31,185 nucleotides of DNA from Acanthaster planci (Eukaryota; Echinodermata; Asteroidea; Valvatida; Acanthasteridae): the NCBI RefSeq assembly GCF_001949145.1, contig NW_019091456.1, forward strand, positions 1,023,343 through 1,054,527, read 5' to 3'. Under the pieces are notes generated by a model. That model did not search any database. It was not told the origin of the DNA and saw only the letters and a list, made by a program, of their open reading frames with translations. This document shows positions 29,450 through 31,185 of the stretch, piece by piece; within the stretch, counting starts at the first letter, position 1, and the number at the start of each line of letters is the position of its first letter. A program made the translations under genes and the position numbers.

Positions 29450-31185
29450 CGCGTCCTAGTAGCACAATGCACCTTGACGCAGTGCTAGAGTCCACAGAAA
29501 CGCCGGAACAGTTAATTTTGTTACATGCACAATCGGCCTTGTATAGAAAGACTGATATTGCCAATCCAAACAGGATATTTTCTCAACAATCAAGGCGCAT
29601 CCTCAAAGGCCTGATATCTCCAAGTACATGTCCCATTGGATAGAAATTTTTCAGATAACTGCAAAGGGAGGTATTATCGACGAAGATGGACCTCGTGTAT
29701 TGATGTCGTCATCACCTTGTCGTTACGTGACATTGAAGGTGCACTTCTTAATTAAAGCTCAATATCCTTTGAACTACCAGTAAAGTGATGATATAAACAA
29801 AATTACCAGTATACAGCTCTTATCACATTATCACAGCTGTGGTCGTCCAGAGGACAAACATACCTATGGTTTCACTTTGAGTTTTTATCACATCTCCCCG
29901 TAAAAAATCTACTGGGGTGCCGTGCGTCAGAGACATTCTAGACTAGCAAAATTATAATATTATTTTTTTTGTTGAACGCAATGTCATTGTCTTCAGAGCT
30001 CAACTATAACAAGTTTAAAAGGGCTTTTTTTGTTCATTCTGAGATGCAAATCTGAATGTTGACTGCGTCATTCTGAGAAAATAGAGAAAACGAGTGGAAC
30101 CCTCGCCCTGTGTTCGTAGTGGATAAACCCTTGTGCATTTCAAACAGTGCGCCGCCAACCGCCCAAACAAGGTTGAACGAGCCAGGTGGGCCATCAATGA
30201 TTGGACCGGCGCTTTATTGCGGTTTGCAGCCGGTGGTGTAATTCCCCATCCCCCATCTGTTTCGGCACGATGGAGTACATCTCTCCTTCGAAGGTTCCCG
30301 TAGTTTACTTCAGGACTTTCACCAGGCGTTAATGGCGGCTTTTAACAGCTCTTAGTGCTCCACCAAACCAAGCCGCACCTTTCACAATATCCGCCCATTT
30401 CTTGTTTTACTTCTTCGAAACGCCAATGCCTTGAGAATCAAACTGCAAAATTTTTGGTTGCTTTTTATTCCTTAATTTTGCAGTTACTTGCTTTAAGGCT
30501 ATTTTGGCAGCGGTCTTTTTGCCGTTTGGCGGAATTTCATTCAGAACGCCGTCATATGACTTAGGCCTATCATTTCAGTATGCTAAAATTCCTGATTTTG
30601 TAAACAACACTGAAAATAAACTGACTGCTGGGTGCACAATATCCGAATGGTGGCAATATAATTATTAGATGATTCACGCCTCCAGTTATGCCGGGACACT
30701 TGCTTAATTTGTCGTGGTGTTGCTATCGCAAACACCAGATCGGAGGCGAAGTTATTGTTGACGATGGCTTTGGGTTTTGTGGATCGCGTAGGCTACGGCG
30801 GGAAATATTTTGTAGTTATGAGTTAGATGTTGCGCGGGTCGCATATGACCGAAAACATAACATTGAGATACATTTAGATCATTTTTGCGGGTCATGTACA
30901 ACCGGAAATACATTGTGATTAATTAGGTCAACGACAAACAAAAAAGTAGTCTTAGCGACTGTACATACAGATCAGCCTTCGCGGTTCCCTCCGACCGGAA
31001 AATGTCGTGCTATTGATAGTTATCAATCTGGCAATAAACTGCTCTTACCATACGTAAACAAAATTAAGCTATCTTGCCGACGCCTAATTACTTTACCAGC
31101 TGTCTTGTCGCATGGGGAAATAAACAATAATGAATAAAGCTTGTCTTATTTGCTGCGTTAATAATTTACATAATTTTGAATTTGG
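29450..31185. other. Right-hand stretch, no gene seen
   Basis: No supported gene, RNA or mobile element. The longest frame is 76 codons (30688-30918, plus strand) with no recognised domain. Sequence is AT-rich with occasional taggcct words. A gene could enter from the right edge but nothing shows it. Confidence 0.45.

Overview
The window looks like nuclear DNA from a marine invertebrate animal, most likely a deuterostome (echinoderm, hemichordate or cephalochordate type). The reasons are spliceosomal introns, an extracellular protein made of tandem MAM domains, a decayed non-LTR retrotransposon, foldback DNA elements, and frequent taggcct and tacatgta words in AT-rich noncoding DNA. The species cannot be fixed from the sequence. 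No bacterial features, rRNA or tRNA genes, or CRISPR arrays were seen.

One plus-strand gene dominates. Between 3363 and 24112 I place 21 coding exons that form seven consecutive MAM domains (M1 to M7). Each module is split the same way: exon A (159 nt, phase 1 in and 1 out), exon B (266 nt, phase 1 in and 0 out) and exon C (82 nt, phase 0 in and 1 out). Only M7 departs from this, with B of 269 nt and C of 88 nt. Every module keeps the four MAM cysteines, the DDFDW and TGP-DHTTG motifs in exon A, the GACVRFWYHM, LSVYTGD and GGLGPSRWSK motifs in exon B, and the SD-A-DDI motif in exon C. No exon carries a stop or frameshift, so about 1,186 residues of this gene lie here. The 5' end, with any signal peptide, lies outside the window. 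A possible short last exon sits at 25190-25239.

The array was built by unequal crossing over. M1 and M4 share one type of exons B and C, M2 and M5 are near copies, and the A exons of M3, M4 and M6 are one type. M4 is a visible chimera: its A-B intron switches from M3/M6-like to M1-like sequence near 14400. Two crossovers, both inside A-B introns, account for the observed order. Six of the seven B exons end at a GC donor (CAG|GCAAGG or CAG|GCAAGA); only M7 uses GT.

Layout: 1-68 microsatellite; 69-1693 no gene seen; 1694-2530 retrotransposon relic; 2531-3362 no gene seen; 3363-20550 modules M1 to M6 in two duplicated blocks; 20932-24112 module M7, with a long intron that holds a foldback element and a dispersed repeat; 24113-25239 last intron and a candidate last exon; 25263-31185 no convincing gene, but candidate mobile DNA (26463-27298), a degenerate tandem repeat carrying TGACGTCA and GTCACGTGAC palindromes (about 27800-28830), and a reverse copy of the dispersed repeat (29009-29449).

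The modules would form a rod-like chain of adhesion-type domains in a secreted or membrane protein. Ligand and tissue cannot be read from the sequence.
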